Below are positions 51,964-61,474 of a stretch of 64,000 nucleotides of DNA, one piece after another; positions within the stretch are counted from its first letter, which is position 1; the number at the start of each line of letters is the position of its first letter. Where the stretch lies: assembly GCA_022824305.1 (NCBI GenBank), contig JAJEAD010000039.1:62001-126000 (forward strand), read 5' to 3'. This DNA comes from Gammaproteobacteria bacterium. GTDB taxonomy: Bacteria > Pseudomonadota > Gammaproteobacteria > HK1. The position numbers were made by a program, and so were the translations under genes. The notes under the pieces were generated by a model. The model did not search any database. It was not told the origin of the DNA and saw nothing but the letters and a program-made list of their open reading frames with translations.

Positions 51964-54519
51964 ATGGGCGAGTTCGCAAAGGAAGTCCTCCCCGTCAACA
52001 TCGAGGAGGAGATGAAGCAGTCCTACCTCGACTACGCCATGAGCGTAATCGTGGGCCGGGCGCTTCCCGATGTGCGCGACGGACTCAAGCCCGTCCACCG
52101 GCGGATCCTGCACGCGATGCAGGAGCTCGATCTCCACTGGAACCGCCCCTTCAAGAAGTCCGCGCGGGTCTGCGGCGACACCACCGGCAAGTACCACCCG
52201 CACGGCGACCAGGCCGTCTACGAGGCGCTGGTGCGTCTCGCCCAGACATTCTCGATGCGAAACGTGCTGGTGGACGGCCAGGGGAACTTCGGGTCGGTGG
52301 ACGGGGACCCGCCGGCCGCGATGCGCTACACGGAGGTGCGCCTCGCCCGCATCGCCCACGAGATGCTCGCCGACCTCGACCGCGACACGGTCGACTTCGT
52401 GCCCAACTACGACGACTCCGAACGCGAGCCCGCGGTCTTCCCGACGCGGCTGCCCAACCTGCTCGTCAACGGGTCGGCGGGCATCGCAGTCGGCATGGCC
52501 ACCAACATCCCACCCCACAATCTCGGAGAGGTCATCGACGCCTGCGTGGCCTGCATAGAGAACCCCGGCATCGAGCTGCCCGAGCTGATGGAGCACATGC
52601 CCGGTCCGGACTTTCCCACCGCCGGGATCATCAACGGTTCGCGGGGGATCCGGGAGGCCTACCAGACCGGGCGAGGCCGCATCTACGTGCGCGCCCGCGC
52701 CCACTTCGAAGGGGGCGAGAACGGGGTCCGCCCGCGCATCGCGGTCACCGAGCTGCCCTACCAGGTCAACAAGGCCCGCCTGATGGAGAAGATCGCGGAG
52801 CTGGTCAAGGAGAAGCGGGTGGAAGGCATCGCCGAGCTGCGCGACGAGTCCGACAAGGACGGCATGCGCATGGTGATCGAGCTGCGTCGGGGCGCGGTGC
52901 CCGACGTGGTGGTGAACCACCTCTACCGGCACACCCAGATGCAGAGCGTGTTCGGCATCAATCTCGTCGCTCTGGTCGATTCCCAGCCCCGCCTGCTGAC
53001 GCTGAAGCAGATGATCGAGGCCTTCGTGCGGCACCGCCGGGAGGTGGTCACCCGGCGCACGATCTTCGATCTGCGCAAGGCGCGCGATCGTGCGCACGTG
53101 CTCGAGGGCCTCGCCGTCGCGCTCGCCAACATCGACCGGATCATCGCGCTGATCCGCGCGGCGAAGAGTCCGGCGGAGGCCCGGGCGGCGCTCCGCAAGG
53201 AGACCTGGCCCCCGGGCGCGGTGGCGGCCATGCTGGAACGGGCAGGGGCCTCGGCCGCGAGCGAGGACGCCGGGTCGGACGACTTCGGGCTGAGCGAGGC
53301 CGGCTACCGGCTCTCCGAGCGGCAGACCCAGGCCATCCTCGATCTCCGCCTGCACCGTCTCACCGGTCTCGAGCAGGAAAAGATCCTGAGCGAGTACGAC
53401 GAGATCCTGGGCCGGATCGAGGAGCTGATTGCAATCCTCGAAGACCCCGAGCGCATGAAGGCGGTCGTGCGCGACGAGCTCGTCGCGCTCAAGGACCAGT
53501 ACGCCGATCCCCGGCGCACGGAGATCATCCGGGACCTGGTGGAGTTCGATCCGGCGGATCTCGTGAAGCCCGGCGAGGCGGTGGTGACTTTCTCGCACTG
53601 GGGCTACGTCAAGTGGCAGCCGGTGGACACCTACGCGGCCCAGAGGCGCGGCGGCATGGGCAAGACCGCCACCACGATGAAGGACGAGGATTTCGTCGAC
53701 CGTCTCTTCGTCGCCAACACCCACGACCTGCTCCTGTGCTTCTCGAGCCGCGGCAAGGTCTACTGGCGGCGGGTCTACGAGCTTCCTCAGGGCGCCCGCA
53801 CCTCCCGGGGCAGCCCCATCGTGAACCTGCTTCCGCTCGAGAGCGACGAGCGCATCAGCGCGGTCCTTCCCGTGAAGGACTTCAGCGCTTCCGGCTACGT
53901 GCTCATGGCGACCGCCCGCGGGCTCATCAAGAAGACCCTGCTCTCGGAGTTCTCCCGTCCGCGTACGAGCGGAATCATCGCGATCGATCTGCTTCCCGCC
54001 GACCGCCTCATCGGTGTCGCGATCACCGACGGCGAGCGCGAGGTCATGCTGGCGAGCAGCGGCGGGAGAGTGTGCCGCTTCAATGAACGCACCGTGCGCT
54101 CCATGGGACGCAACGCGCGCGGGGTCATCGGCATGCGGATCTCGGAGCACGAGGAGATCATCTCCCTCATCGTCGCCGGGGAGGGGATGGTCCTCACCGC
54201 CACCGAGAACGGCTACGGCAAGTGCACCCGGATGGACGAGTATCCGAGAAAGAGCCGGGGCACCAAGGGCGTCATCTCCATTCGCACCGGCGGGAGAAAC
54301 GGGGCGGTGATCGGCGCGCTCGCGGTCGAGTCGGGCGACGAGTTCATGCTCATCACCGACGGCGGCAAGCTGGTGCGCACCCGGGTCTCGGAGGTCAGCG
54401 TGCTCAGTCGGAACACGCAGGGCGTGAAGCTGATCCGCCTCATTCCCGGCGAGCGCCTGGTGGGGGTGGAGCGGGTGATCGAGGACGTCGGCGGGAACGG
54501 CTTCGACGACGGCGGGTGA
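51964..54519 (+). CDS. gyrA: DNA gyrase subunit A
   Basis: GyrA is the DNA-cutting subunit of gyrase. The 851-residue protein has the catalytic Tyr122 (AAMRYTE), the winged-helix start [20 protein letters not shown], and a C-terminal wrapping domain with the GyrA box QRRGGMG, which separates gyrase from topoisomerase IV; the box has Met where Lys is usual. Numbering up to residue 122 equals that of E. coli, so positions 83 and 87, where fluoroquinolone resistance arises, are Gln and Glu ([12 protein letters not shown]). The C-terminal acidic tail is short. The gene ends in a TGATG overlap with tyrA. Confidence 0.96.
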   Translation: MGEFAKEVLPVNIEEEMKQSYLDYAMSVIVGRALPDVRDGLKPVHRRILHAMQELDLHWNRPFKKSARVCGDTTGKYHPHGDQAVYEALVRLAQTFSMRNVLVDGQGNFGSVDGDPPAAMRYTEVRLARIAHEMLADLDRDTVDFVPNYDDSEREPAVFPTRLPNLLVNGSAGIAVGMATNIPPHNLGEVIDACVACIENPGIELPELMEHMPGPDFPTAGIINGSRGIREAYQTGRGRIYVRARAHFEGGENGVRPRIAVTELPYQVNKARLMEKIAELVKEKRVEGIAELRDESDKDGMRMVIELRRGAVPDVVVNHLYRHTQMQSVFGINLVALVDSQPRLLTLKQMIEAFVRHRREVVTRRTIFDLRKARDRAHVLEGLAVALANIDRIIALIRAAKSPAEARAALRKETWPPGAVAAMLERAGASAASEDAGSDDFGLSEAGYRLSERQTQAILDLRLHRLTGLEQEKILSEYDEILGRIEELIAILEDPERMKAVVRDELVALKDQYADPRRTEIIRDLVEFDPADLVKPGEAVVTFSHWGYVKWQPVDTYAAQRRGGMGKTATTMKDEDFVDRLFVANTHDLLLCFSSRGKVYWRRVYELPQGARTSRGSPIVNLLPLESDERISAVLPVKDFSASGYVLMATARGLIKKTLLSEFSRPRTSGIIAIDLLPADRLIGVAITDGEREVMLASSGGRVCRFNERTVRSMGRNARGVIGMRISEHEEIISLIVAGEGMVLTATENGYGKCTRMDEYPRKSRGTKGVISIRTGGRNGAVIGALAVESGDEFMLITDGGKLVRTRVSEVSVLSRNTQGVKLIRLIPGERLVGVERVIEDVGGNGFDDGG

Positions 54520-55469
54520 TGGGCGCGGCGGAAGGAGCCTCACCGAACACGGCCGGCCGGGGGCGGGAGACGCTCGTCGAGCGCCTCTGTGTCGTCGGGG
54601 TGGGACTCATCGGCGGCTCGCTCGCCCGCGACCTCAAGGCGCTCGGCGCCGTCGGCGAAGTGGTGGGCACGAGCCGCCGCGAAGAGAATCTCGAGCGCGC
54701 CCGCACGCTCGGGGTGATCGATCGCTACGACGTCGATCTCGCCCGAGCGGTGAGGGGCGCGGACCTGGTGCTGACCGCGGTGCCCCTGGGCGCGATGTCG
54801 ACGGTCTTCCGGGGCATCCGCGACGGTCTCGAGCCGGATGCGGTCGTCACCGACGCGGGCAGCTCGAAGCAGAGCGTGGTCGTGGACGCGGACCGGGAGC
54901 TCGGCCCGGCCTTCGCGCGCTTCGTGCCCGGACATCCCATCGCGGGCACCGAGCACAGCGGCGTGGAGGCCTCCCAGAGAGGCCTGTTCAGCGGTCGTCG
55001 GGTCATTCTCACGCCGACCCCGGAGACGGCGCCCGGGCCTCTCGCACGGGTGCGGGCGCTGTGGGAGGCGGTGGGAGCGGAGGTGCTGGAGACGGACCCG
55101 GCCCATCACGACGAGGTGCTCGCGGCAACCAGCCACCTGCCCCACATGCTGGCCTACGCGCTCATGGACCTGCTCGGAGGCATGTCGGAGCGGGTGGAGA
55201 TCTTCCGCTATGCGGCGGGGGGCCTGCGCGACTTCACGCGGATCGCGTCGAGCGACCCGACGATGTGGCACGACACCTGCATCGCCAACCGGGAGGCCCT
55301 GCTCGAGGTGCTCGAGCGCTTCCGCGACGAGCTCGGCACCCTGACCGAGGCGGTGCGGGCGAAGGACGGTCACTCGCTGCATGCGCTCTTTGCGCGCGCC
55401 AAGCGCCTGCGTGACGCCCACGTGGGGGAGGCCCGGGTGCGGGGACGCGGCGGCGCCGGCGCTCCCTGA
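54519..55469 (+). CDS. tyrA: Prephenate dehydrogenase
   Basis: The enzyme oxidatively decarboxylates prephenate on the way to tyrosine. The 316-residue protein has a Rossmann fold with VVGVGLIGGSLARDL, the conserved GTEHSGVEAS loop (with the His of the active site in PGHPIAGTEHSG) and the helical dimerisation domain with HDEVLAATSHLPHMLAYAL. No chorismate mutase domain is fused to it. The ATG overlaps the gyrA stop and the next gene follows four bases after its stop. In related bacteria serC, pheA and hisC lie between gyrA and tyrA; they are missing here. Confidence 0.93.
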   Translation: MGAAEGASPNTAGRGRETLVERLCVVGVGLIGGSLARDLKALGAVGEVVGTSRREENLERARTLGVIDRYDVDLARAVRGADLVLTAVPLGAMSTVFRGIRDGLEPDAVVTDAGSSKQSVVVDADRELGPAFARFVPGHPIAGTEHSGVEASQRGLFSGRRVILTPTPETAPGPLARVRALWEAVGAEVLETDPAHHDEVLAATSHLPHMLAYALMDLLGGMSERVEIFRYAAGGLRDFTRIASSDPTMWHDTCIANREALLEVLERFRDELGTLTEAVRAKDGHSLHALFARAKRLRDAHVGEARVRGRGGAGAP

Positions 55470-55473
55470 TCGG

Positions 55474-56787
55474 ATGCGCTTCGCGGTCCGGCCCGGCGGC
55501 ACCCTGCGCGGCAGCGCCGCGATGCCCGGCGACAAGTCGCTCTCGCACCGTGCTCTCATCCTGGGCGCGATCGCGGACGGCGTGACCCGTGTCGAGGGCT
55601 TTCTCGAAGCGCAGGATACGCTGGCGACGCTCGGCGCCATGCGCGCGCTCGGAGTCGGAGTGGAGCGCTCGGGCGCCACGCTCCGGATCGACGGGGTGGG
55701 CCGGGACGGCCTCACCCGCCCCGAGGGAGCGCTGGACTTCGGCAACTCGGGCACCGGGTTGCGTCTCGTCGCCGGACTGCTCGCGGGACAGGCCTTCCCG
55801 ACCCGCCTCATCGGCGACGAGTCGCTCTCGCGACGGCCGATGGGCCGGATTCGCGAGCCGCTGCGGGCGATGGGCGCGCGCATCCGCACCAGCGAGGGGG
55901 GCACGCCTCCGCTCCAGATGGAGGGCGCGAAGAATCTCCTCACCGGCATCGACTACGAGATGCCGGTCGCGAGCGCGCAGGTCAAGTCCTGCCTGCTGCT
56001 CGCCGGGCTCTACGCGAAGGGCGTCACCCGGGTGCGCGAGCCGGCGCCTTCCCGGGACCACACCGAACGCATGCTCGCGTCCTTCGACTATCCGGTCGAG
56101 CGTGCCGGCTCCTGCGTCGCCCTGGAAGGGGGCCACCGGCTCCGGGCGCGAGCGATCCGGGTGCCGGGAGACCTTTCCTCCGCCGCGTTCTTCATGGTCG
56201 GCGCGCTCATCGGGCGCGACTCGGCGCTTCGCCTCGAGGGCGTGGGCGTCAACCCTACGCGCTCGGGCGTCATCCGGATCCTCAGGGACATGGGCGGCCG
56301 GATTGCGGTGCATCCGGCCCGGGACGCGGCCGCGGGGGAGGAGCCGGTGGGGGATCTCGTCGTCCATGCCGGCGAGCTTCGCGGTATCGACATCGCGCCG
56401 GAGCTCGTCCCTCTGGCGATCGACGAGTTTCCCGCTCTGTGCATCGCCGCCGCCTGCGCGAGCGGGGTGACCCGGGTGCGCGGCGCCGCCGAGCTCAGAG
56501 TGAAGGAGAGCGACCGCCTGGAGGCCATGGCGAGAGGACTGCGGGCGATCGGAGTCGAGGCGCGTACCGTGGCGGACGGCATCGACATCCACGGTGGGGC
56601 GATCGAAGGGGGCACGGTGGATTCGAGCGGCGATCATCGCATCGCCATGGCCTTCGCGATGGCGGGACTGCGCTCCCGAGAGCCGGTGGTGGTGGAGGAC
56701 TGCGCCAACGTCGCGACATCCTTCCCGTGTTTCGCGGGAACCGCCGCGGCCCTGGGGTTGCGGATTTCGCAGGAGGAGCGGGGATGA
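55474..56787 (+). CDS. aroA: 3-phosphoshikimate 1-carboxyvinyltransferase (EPSP synthase)
   Basis: AroA joins PEP to shikimate-3-phosphate. The 437-residue protein has the PEP-binding start GDKSLSHRALILGAIADG, the core GNSGTGLRLVAGLLAG, RPMGRIREPL and, near the C-terminus, ELRVKESDRLEAMARGL. The residue after Gly-Asn in the core is Ser-Gly-Thr, as in class II enzymes of many proteobacteria. The gene is tightly packed: four bases after tyrA, and overlapping cmk by ATGA. Confidence 0.97.
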   Translation: MRFAVRPGGTLRGSAAMPGDKSLSHRALILGAIADGVTRVEGFLEAQDTLATLGAMRALGVGVERSGATLRIDGVGRDGLTRPEGALDFGNSGTGLRLVAGLLAGQAFPTRLIGDESLSRRPMGRIREPLRAMGARIRTSEGGTPPLQMEGAKNLLTGIDYEMPVASAQVKSCLLLAGLYAKGVTRVREPAPSRDHTERMLASFDYPVERAGSCVALEGGHRLRARAIRVPGDLSSAAFFMVGALIGRDSALRLEGVGVNPTRSGVIRILRDMGGRIAVHPARDAAAGEEPVGDLVVHAGELRGIDIAPELVPLAIDEFPALCIAAACASGVTRVRGAAELRVKESDRLEAMARGLRAIGVEARTVADGIDIHGGAIEGGTVDSSGDHRIAMAFAMAGLRSREPVVVEDCANVATSFPCFAGTAAALGLRISQEERG

Positions 56788-57524
56788 GCGACGACGTTCC
56801 GGTCATCGCCGTGGACGGTCCGGTGGGCGCCGGCAAGGGTGCGGTCTGCTTCCGCGTGGCGGCGCGACTCGGATTCCATCTCCTCGACAGCGGAGCCATC
56901 TACCGGGTGCTTGCCCTGGCTTCCCTGCGCCGGGGACTGAACCCCGGAGATTCGCGTCCCCTGGCGCGGCTCGCGGCGGGGCTCGATCTGCATTTCGAGC
57001 GCAGCGAATGCGGCGATTCGCTCCGGGTGATCTTCGAGGGAGAGGAGGTGGGGGTGCTCATTCGCGACGAGCGTTGCGGGCAGCGCGCTTCGACGCTCGC
57101 CGCCGATGCGTCGGTGCGCCTGGCGGTGCTCGAACGCCAGCGCGCGTACCGCCGTCCTCCCGGTCTCGTCGCGGACGGGCGAGACATGGGCACGGTGGTG
57201 TTCCCCGACGCGCCTCTCAAGGTGTTTCTCACCGCGAGCGTCGAGGAACGCGCCCGCAGGCGACATAAACAGTTGGTTGCCAAGGGATTTGGTGTTAGCC
57301 TCGCGCACCTGTTGGGGGAGATCAGCCAGCGCGACAAGCGGGATCAGGAAAGACCCGCCGCCCCGTTGCGGCCAGCGGGGGATGCGATCGTCATCGATAC
57401 CACCCACCACGGGATCGAGACCGTGGTTGAGATGGTCATGGACGCGATCGAGTCCCGAGGTCTGCGCCGGAGCCGGGGGCGCCGGCAGGATCTCCAGAGT
57501 GAAACGGACAAGTGCGCGCGCTAG
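56784..57524 (+). CDS. cmk: Cytidylate kinase
   Basis: Cmk phosphorylates CMP and dCMP. The 246-residue protein has a P-loop at the N-terminus (DGPVGAGKGA, a variant of the usual GPSGSGKGT), the NMP-binding stretch LLDSGAIYRVLAL, the substrate motif VADGRDMGTVVFPDAPLKVF and the lid region RRHKQLVAKG. The C-terminal 20 residues are a basic extension without known role. It overlaps aroA and precedes rpsA by 65 bases, as in most gammaproteobacteria. Confidence 0.95.
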   Translation: MSDDVPVIAVDGPVGAGKGAVCFRVAARLGFHLLDSGAIYRVLALASLRRGLNPGDSRPLARLAAGLDLHFERSECGDSLRVIFEGEEVGVLIRDERCGQRASTLAADASVRLAVLERQRAYRRPPGLVADGRDMGTVVFPDAPLKVFLTASVEERARRRHKQLVAKGFGVSLAHLLGEISQRDKRDQERPAAPLRPAGDAIVIDTTHHGIETVVEMVMDAIESRGLRRSRGRRQDLQSETDKCAR

Positions 57525-57589
57525 GGACGAGCGCGCATCGTCCATAAACCAAACACGACACGTATCTTCCGCGTCGGAGCCTTTACAGA

Positions 57590-59257
57590 ATGGAAAGTTT
57601 TGCGGAGCTGCTGGCAGAGAGCGAAGTTGAAAAGCGGATGCGCCCCGGGGCCATCCTGAACGGGACGGTGGTCGACGTCGGAACCGAGTACGTCACCGTG
57701 CACGCGGGACTCAAGTCGGAGTCCATCATTCCCCTGGAACAGTTCCGGGGAGAATCCGGCGCCATCGAAGTCATGATCGGCGACAGCGTCGAGGTCGCCC
57801 TGGACACGGTGGAGGACGGATTCGGGGCCACGCGCCTGTCGCGGGAGAAGGCCAAGCGGGCGCGGGCATGGGCCCGGCTGGAGTCTTCCTTCGAGGAGGC
57901 GGTCACGGTCACCGGATTCATCAACGGCAAGGTCAAGGGCGGATTCACGGTCGACATCAACGACATCCGCGCCTTCCTGCCGGGGTCGCTGGTCGATGTG
58001 CGGCCGGTACGCGACACGTCCTATCTCGAGGGCAAGCCGCTCGAGTTCAAGGTGATCAAGCTCGACCGGCGCCGCAACAACGTCGTCGTGTCCCGCCGGG
58101 CGGTGGTCGAGGAGGAGAACTCGGCGGAGCGCGAGGCGTTGCTCCAGAGTCTCCAGGAAGGCGCGGTGCTGCAGGGAGTGGTCAAGAACCTGACGGAGTA
58201 CGGCGCCTTCGTCGACCTGGGAGGCATCGACGGCCTGCTGCACATCACCGACATGGCGTGGAAACGGGTCCGTCATCCCACCGAAGTGGTCAACGTCGGA
58301 GACGAGCTGCAGGTCAAGGTGCTGAAGTTCGATCGCGAGCGCAACCGGGTGTCGCTCGGGCTGAAGCAGCTCGGGGCGGATCCCTGGGTGGACATCGAGC
58401 GCCGCTACCCGGAGAGCACCCGTCTCTTCGGCCTCGTCACCAACATCGCGGACTACGGCTGCTTCGTGGAGATCGAGGAGGGCGTCGAGGGCCTGGTGCA
58501 CGTCTCGGAGATGGACTGGACCAACAAGAACGTCCACCCGAGCCGGGTGGTCGCGCTCAACGACGAGGTCGAAGTCATGGTGCTCGACATCGACCAGGAG
58601 CGCCGGCGCATCTCTCTCGGCATCAAGCAGTGCCAGCCGAATCCGTGGGAAGACTTCGCGGCCAACCACAACAAGGGCGACCGCGTGATCGGCAAGATCA
58701 AGTCCATTACCGACTTCGGCGTGTTCGTGGGCCTCGAGGGCTCCATCGACGGACTCGTGCACCTCTCCGACATCTCCTGGCAGCAGGCGGGGGAGGAAGC
58801 GATTCGGAGCTTCAAGAAGGGTGACGAGATCGAAACCGTAGTGCTGGCGGTGGACGCGGAACGCGAGCGCATCTCGCTCGGCATCAAGCAGCTCGACAAG
58901 GATCCCTTCTCCGCCTTCCTCGCTCACAACCCCAAGGGCAGCGTGGTGCGGGGCACGGTTCTGGGAGTCGACGCAAAGGGCGCGGTGGTGGAGCTCCCGG
59001 GCGGAGTCGAAGGCCACATCCGCGCCTCCGAGCTGGCTCGGGACAGGGTGGAGGACGCCCGCACGGTGCTCAAGCCGGGGGATGAGATCGAAGCGAAGTT
59101 CGTCGGTCTCGATCGCAAGCGCCGCGCCGTGTCGCTCTCTGTGAAGGCCAAGGAGTCGGACGAGGAAGCGGCTGCGGTGCAGGAGTACCGGTCCACCGCG
59201 ACCGGGACGGGCGCCACGCTCGGCGACATCATCAAGGAGCAGATGGACAGCCAGTAG
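57590..59257 (+). CDS. rpsA: 30S ribosomal protein S1
   Basis: The 555-residue protein is of normal length for proteobacterial S1 and consists of six S1 RNA-binding repeats; four clear units carry the [62 protein letters not shown] type of motif. It brings mRNA to the 30S subunit, and in known species represses its own translation. The start [12 protein letters not shown] is typical. It follows cmk and precedes ihfB. Confidence 0.97.
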   Translation: MESFAELLAESEVEKRMRPGAILNGTVVDVGTEYVTVHAGLKSESIIPLEQFRGESGAIEVMIGDSVEVALDTVEDGFGATRLSREKAKRARAWARLESSFEEAVTVTGFINGKVKGGFTVDINDIRAFLPGSLVDVRPVRDTSYLEGKPLEFKVIKLDRRRNNVVVSRRAVVEEENSAEREALLQSLQEGAVLQGVVKNLTEYGAFVDLGGIDGLLHITDMAWKRVRHPTEVVNVGDELQVKVLKFDRERNRVSLGLKQLGADPWVDIERRYPESTRLFGLVTNIADYGCFVEIEEGVEGLVHVSEMDWTNKNVHPSRVVALNDEVEVMVLDIDQERRRISLGIKQCQPNPWEDFAANHNKGDRVIGKIKSITDFGVFVGLEGSIDGLVHLSDISWQQAGEEAIRSFKKGDEIETVVLAVDAERERISLGIKQLDKDPFSAFLAHNPKGSVVRGTVLGVDAKGAVVELPGGVEGHIRASELARDRVEDARTVLKPGDEIEAKFVGLDRKRRAVSLSVKAKESDEEAAAVQEYRSTATGTGATLGDIIKEQMDSQ

Positions 59258-59361
59258 GGCGTGAGCCGCGGCGGCGGCAGAGGAGCGGGACGAGGGCGAG
59301 GGGAGAAGGCGAGGCACTTTCGGGCGAGCAGCATCCCCGTGAGGCTGGTCCCGGCTCGACC

Positions 59362-59748
59362 ATGACCAAATCGGAACTCATCGAACGCATTGCGCAGAAG
59401 CAGGCGCAGCTCGCCCACCGGGACGTCGAGCTCGCGGTCAAGATGATGCTCGAGCACATGGCGGAGCGGCTGGCGAGCGGGGACCGCATCGAGATCAGGG
59501 GATTCGGGAGTTTCTCGCTGCACTTTCGCCCCGGGCGGGTGGGGAGAAACCCCAAGACCGGGGCGCCGGTCTCGCTGCCCGCCAAGTACGTGCCGCACTT
59601 CAAGCCCGGAAAGGAGCTTCGAGAGCGCGTGGACGGTCGCCGTGCGGGCGCCGGGCGCGCACGAACGCACGGGGGCGGGTCGAGGGAGGGGGAGCCGGAT
59701 TCCGACGCCCCCTCCGGGGACCGCCCGTCCGGCTCCGTTCCGGACTGA
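59362..59748 (+). CDS. ihfB: Integration host factor subunit beta, with C-terminal extension
   Basis: IHF bends DNA by about 160 degrees at specific sites. The first 95 residues match the beta subunit ([38 protein letters not shown], and [16 protein letters not shown]). About 33 further residues, rich in Gly, Arg, Ser, Asp and Pro, extend beyond the usual 95 to 100 residues; this tail is low-complexity and probably disordered. The place after rpsA is the standard one. Confidence 0.94.
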   Translation: MTKSELIERIAQKQAQLAHRDVELAVKMMLEHMAERLASGDRIEIRGFGSFSLHFRPGRVGRNPKTGAPVSLPAKYVPHFKPGKELRERVDGRRAGAGRARTHGGGSREGEPDSDAPSGDRPSGSVPD

Positions 59749-59983
59749 CCCTCGTCCGCTCCGGTGGACACGCTTCCGCTGCGCTTCGCGAACCCGAAGC
59801 GATGAGCGCCATGGCCCCGGAGTTCGGGTACCGCAGGGACGAAGGAGTCCGTGCGACGGTGACGGAACCGGCGCCCATGCCGGGCCGGGATGCCTCCGCT
59901 GAGTTCGCCGCGCGATGTGGCCGGCCGGGCGCGGTCCCGCTCGCGGCGGGAATGTCGGATGGGAGCCCGCTCCGGTGGTGAGC

Positions 59984-61162
59984 ATGGTCCCCCTCGACTG
60001 GTTGTGGCTCCTTCTCCCGGTCGCCGCAACGTCCGGGTGGTACGCCGCGATGCGGCGCAAGCGCGGCGAGAAGCGCTCCTCCACGCAGACCGAGCTGCGC
60101 AACCACTACTTCCGGGGCGTGAACTACCTCCTGAACGAAGAGCCGGACAAGGCGATCGAGCTGTTCATCCGCATGCTCGAAGTCGACAGCGAGACGGTCG
60201 ACACGCACCTCGCGCTCGGGAACCTGTACCGGCGACGGGGCGAGGTCGACCGCGCCATCCGGATCCACCACAACCTCATCGAAGGAGGAGCGCTGGGGGC
60301 GGAGGAGCGCAGCGAGGCGATGCTCGAGCTCGGCCAGGATTACCTCAGCGCGGGACTCCTGGACCGCGCCGAGTCCGTTTACCTCTCCCTTGCCGAGCAC
60401 GAGGTCCACGGGGCGCGGGCACTCGGGCAGCTCATCGACATATACGAGCAGGAACAGGACTGGGACCAGGCGATCGCCGCCGCGCGGCGTCTCCAGGACC
60501 TGACCAGGGGAGAGCTGGGCGCGGTCATGGCCCACTACTGCTGCGAGAAGGCCGAAGGCCTCAACGCGCGGGGCAAGCGCGAGGAGGCGATCGCCACTCT
60601 CGGCCGGGCGCTCGAGCTGCACCGTGGCTGCGTGCGTGCCCGCCTTCTCGAAGGGAACATGCGGCGCGCGGGCCTCGAGCACGAGCTTGCGCTGGAAGCC
60701 TATCTCGGGGTCGAGTCGCAGGACCCCAAGTACCTGCCCGAGGTGTTGCCGAACCTGCGCAAGTGCTTCGAGGCGCTCGACCGGCGTGACGAGCTCTGGG
60801 ACTACCTGCGACACCTGATCGACGCCTACGGCTCGGTGGCCGCCACCCTCGAGCTCGCCGATCTCATTCGCGAGCGCGAGGGGCTCGACTCCGCGCTTGC
60901 CTTCGTCACCGGGCAGCTCGAGCAGCGGGTGTCCATTCGCGGGCTCCACTACCTGGTCGACCTCGAGCTCCGCAAGCAGGGCGAGCGCGCGCCGGGCTCT
61001 CTCCGGCTGCAGAGGGCATTGACCGCGGCGCTGCTCGAGGACCGCTCCCTCTACCAGTGCGGTCACTGCGGATTTCGCGCCAAGTCGCTGCACTGGCGCT
61101 GCCCGAGCTGCAAGCAATGGAACACGGTGAAGCCAATCCAGGAGCTGAACGGCGGGGCCTGA
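59984..61162 (+). CDS. lapB: Lipopolysaccharide assembly protein B
   Basis: LapB (YciM) sits on the inner membrane and controls LpxC turnover, thereby balancing LPS synthesis. The 392-residue protein has one N-terminal membrane helix (about 3-18), a run of TPR repeats (about 35-330; YFRGVNYLLNEEPDKAIELF is the first) and a C-terminal rubredoxin-type zinc site (CGHCGFRAKSLHWRCPSCKQW). The ATG at 59984 puts the membrane helix at the very N-terminus as expected. Order ihfB-lapB is conserved. The 235-base gap before it shows no gene. Confidence 0.93.
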   Translation: MVPLDWLWLLLPVAATSGWYAAMRRKRGEKRSSTQTELRNHYFRGVNYLLNEEPDKAIELFIRMLEVDSETVDTHLALGNLYRRRGEVDRAIRIHHNLIEGGALGAEERSEAMLELGQDYLSAGLLDRAESVYLSLAEHEVHGARALGQLIDIYEQEQDWDQAIAAARRLQDLTRGELGAVMAHYCCEKAEGLNARGKREEAIATLGRALELHRGCVRARLLEGNMRRAGLEHELALEAYLGVESQDPKYLPEVLPNLRKCFEALDRRDELWDYLRHLIDAYGSVAATLELADLIREREGLDSALAFVTGQLEQRVSIRGLHYLVDLELRKQGERAPGSLRLQRALTAALLEDRSLYQCGHCGFRAKSLHWRCPSCKQWNTVKPIQELNGGA

Positions 61163-61266
61163 AGATGGAGCGCGGCGACGCGGCCCGGCCGCGCGTCTCG
61201 CGCCTGCGCCCCTGCCGGCCGGAGGGCGGGCGGAAGCGCTCCGCTTGCGGGCCCGGGCCTGGCGCC

Positions 61267-61294
61267 TTGCAATCGCGGTGCCGGTCCTTATCAT
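61267..61294 (+). promoter_or_regulatory. Promoter upstream of the thrS leader
   Basis: A strong sigma-70-like pair is present: ttgcaa (61267-61272) and tatcat (61289-61294) with a 16-base spacer. Transcription would begin near 61301, giving about 25 untranslated bases before the leader peptide ATG at 61326 and about 175 before thrS. The preceding lapB stop is at 61162, so this promoter would make thrS an independent transcript. Confidence 0.6.
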
Positions 61295-61325
61295 GCGCGC
61301 GGTCATGAACCAAACCGGACAGAGG

Positions 61326-61379
61326 ATGAAGGCTACCGCCACGACCACTACGCGTCGCGGGGCCGCCGCGTCGGTCTGA
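61326..61379 (+). CDS. Threonine-rich leader peptide upstream of thrS
   Basis: A 17-codon frame reads MKATATTTTRRGAAASV and stops at 61379. Five of codons 4-9 are Thr (acc, acg, acc, act, acg). A GGA site lies six bases before the ATG, and a promoter ends about 30 bases upstream. Thr codon clusters followed by hairpins are the mark of attenuation leaders such as that of the E. coli thr operon; here the regulated gene is threonyl-tRNA synthetase. The same frame could open earlier at 61305 (MNQTGQRMKA), but that is too close to the predicted transcript start. Confidence 0.65.
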   Translation: MKATATTTTRRGAAASV

Positions 61380-61407
61380 TACTCCGGCGGCCCCCCTCGA
61401 GGCCGCC
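61359..61407 (+). promoter_or_regulatory. Competing hairpins of the thrS leader
   Basis: Segment 61359-61368 (ggggccgccg, inside the leader peptide) is perfectly complementary to 61385-61394 (cggcggcccc). Segment 61386-61392 can pair instead with 61401-61407 (ggccgcc). A ribosome paused on the Thr codons (61335-61352) would cover the first segment and favour the second pairing. How this pairing acts on the terminator at 61416-61448 is not clear from inspection. Confidence 0.5.
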
Positions 61408-61415
61408 CCTTCTCG

Positions 61416-61448
61416 AAACCCCGGAAGGCGACGGCCGACCGGGGTTTT
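61416..61448 (+). terminator. Intrinsic terminator in the thrS leader (attenuator)
   Basis: The arms aaaccccgg (61416-61424) and ccggggttt (61439-61447) form a 9-bp stem around a 14-base loop; the right arm runs into tttt. The terminator lies between the leader peptide and the thrS ATG at 61475, so it must be read through for thrS to be expressed from the upstream promoter. Confidence 0.7.
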
Positions 61449-61474
61449 CCTGTTTCGGGAAGGAGAGTCGAGCA

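Noticed and set aside
61305-61379. Longer version of the thrS leader peptide starting at 61305
   Set aside because: The predicted transcript start is near 61301, leaving no room for a ribosome site; the in-frame ATG at 61326 has one.
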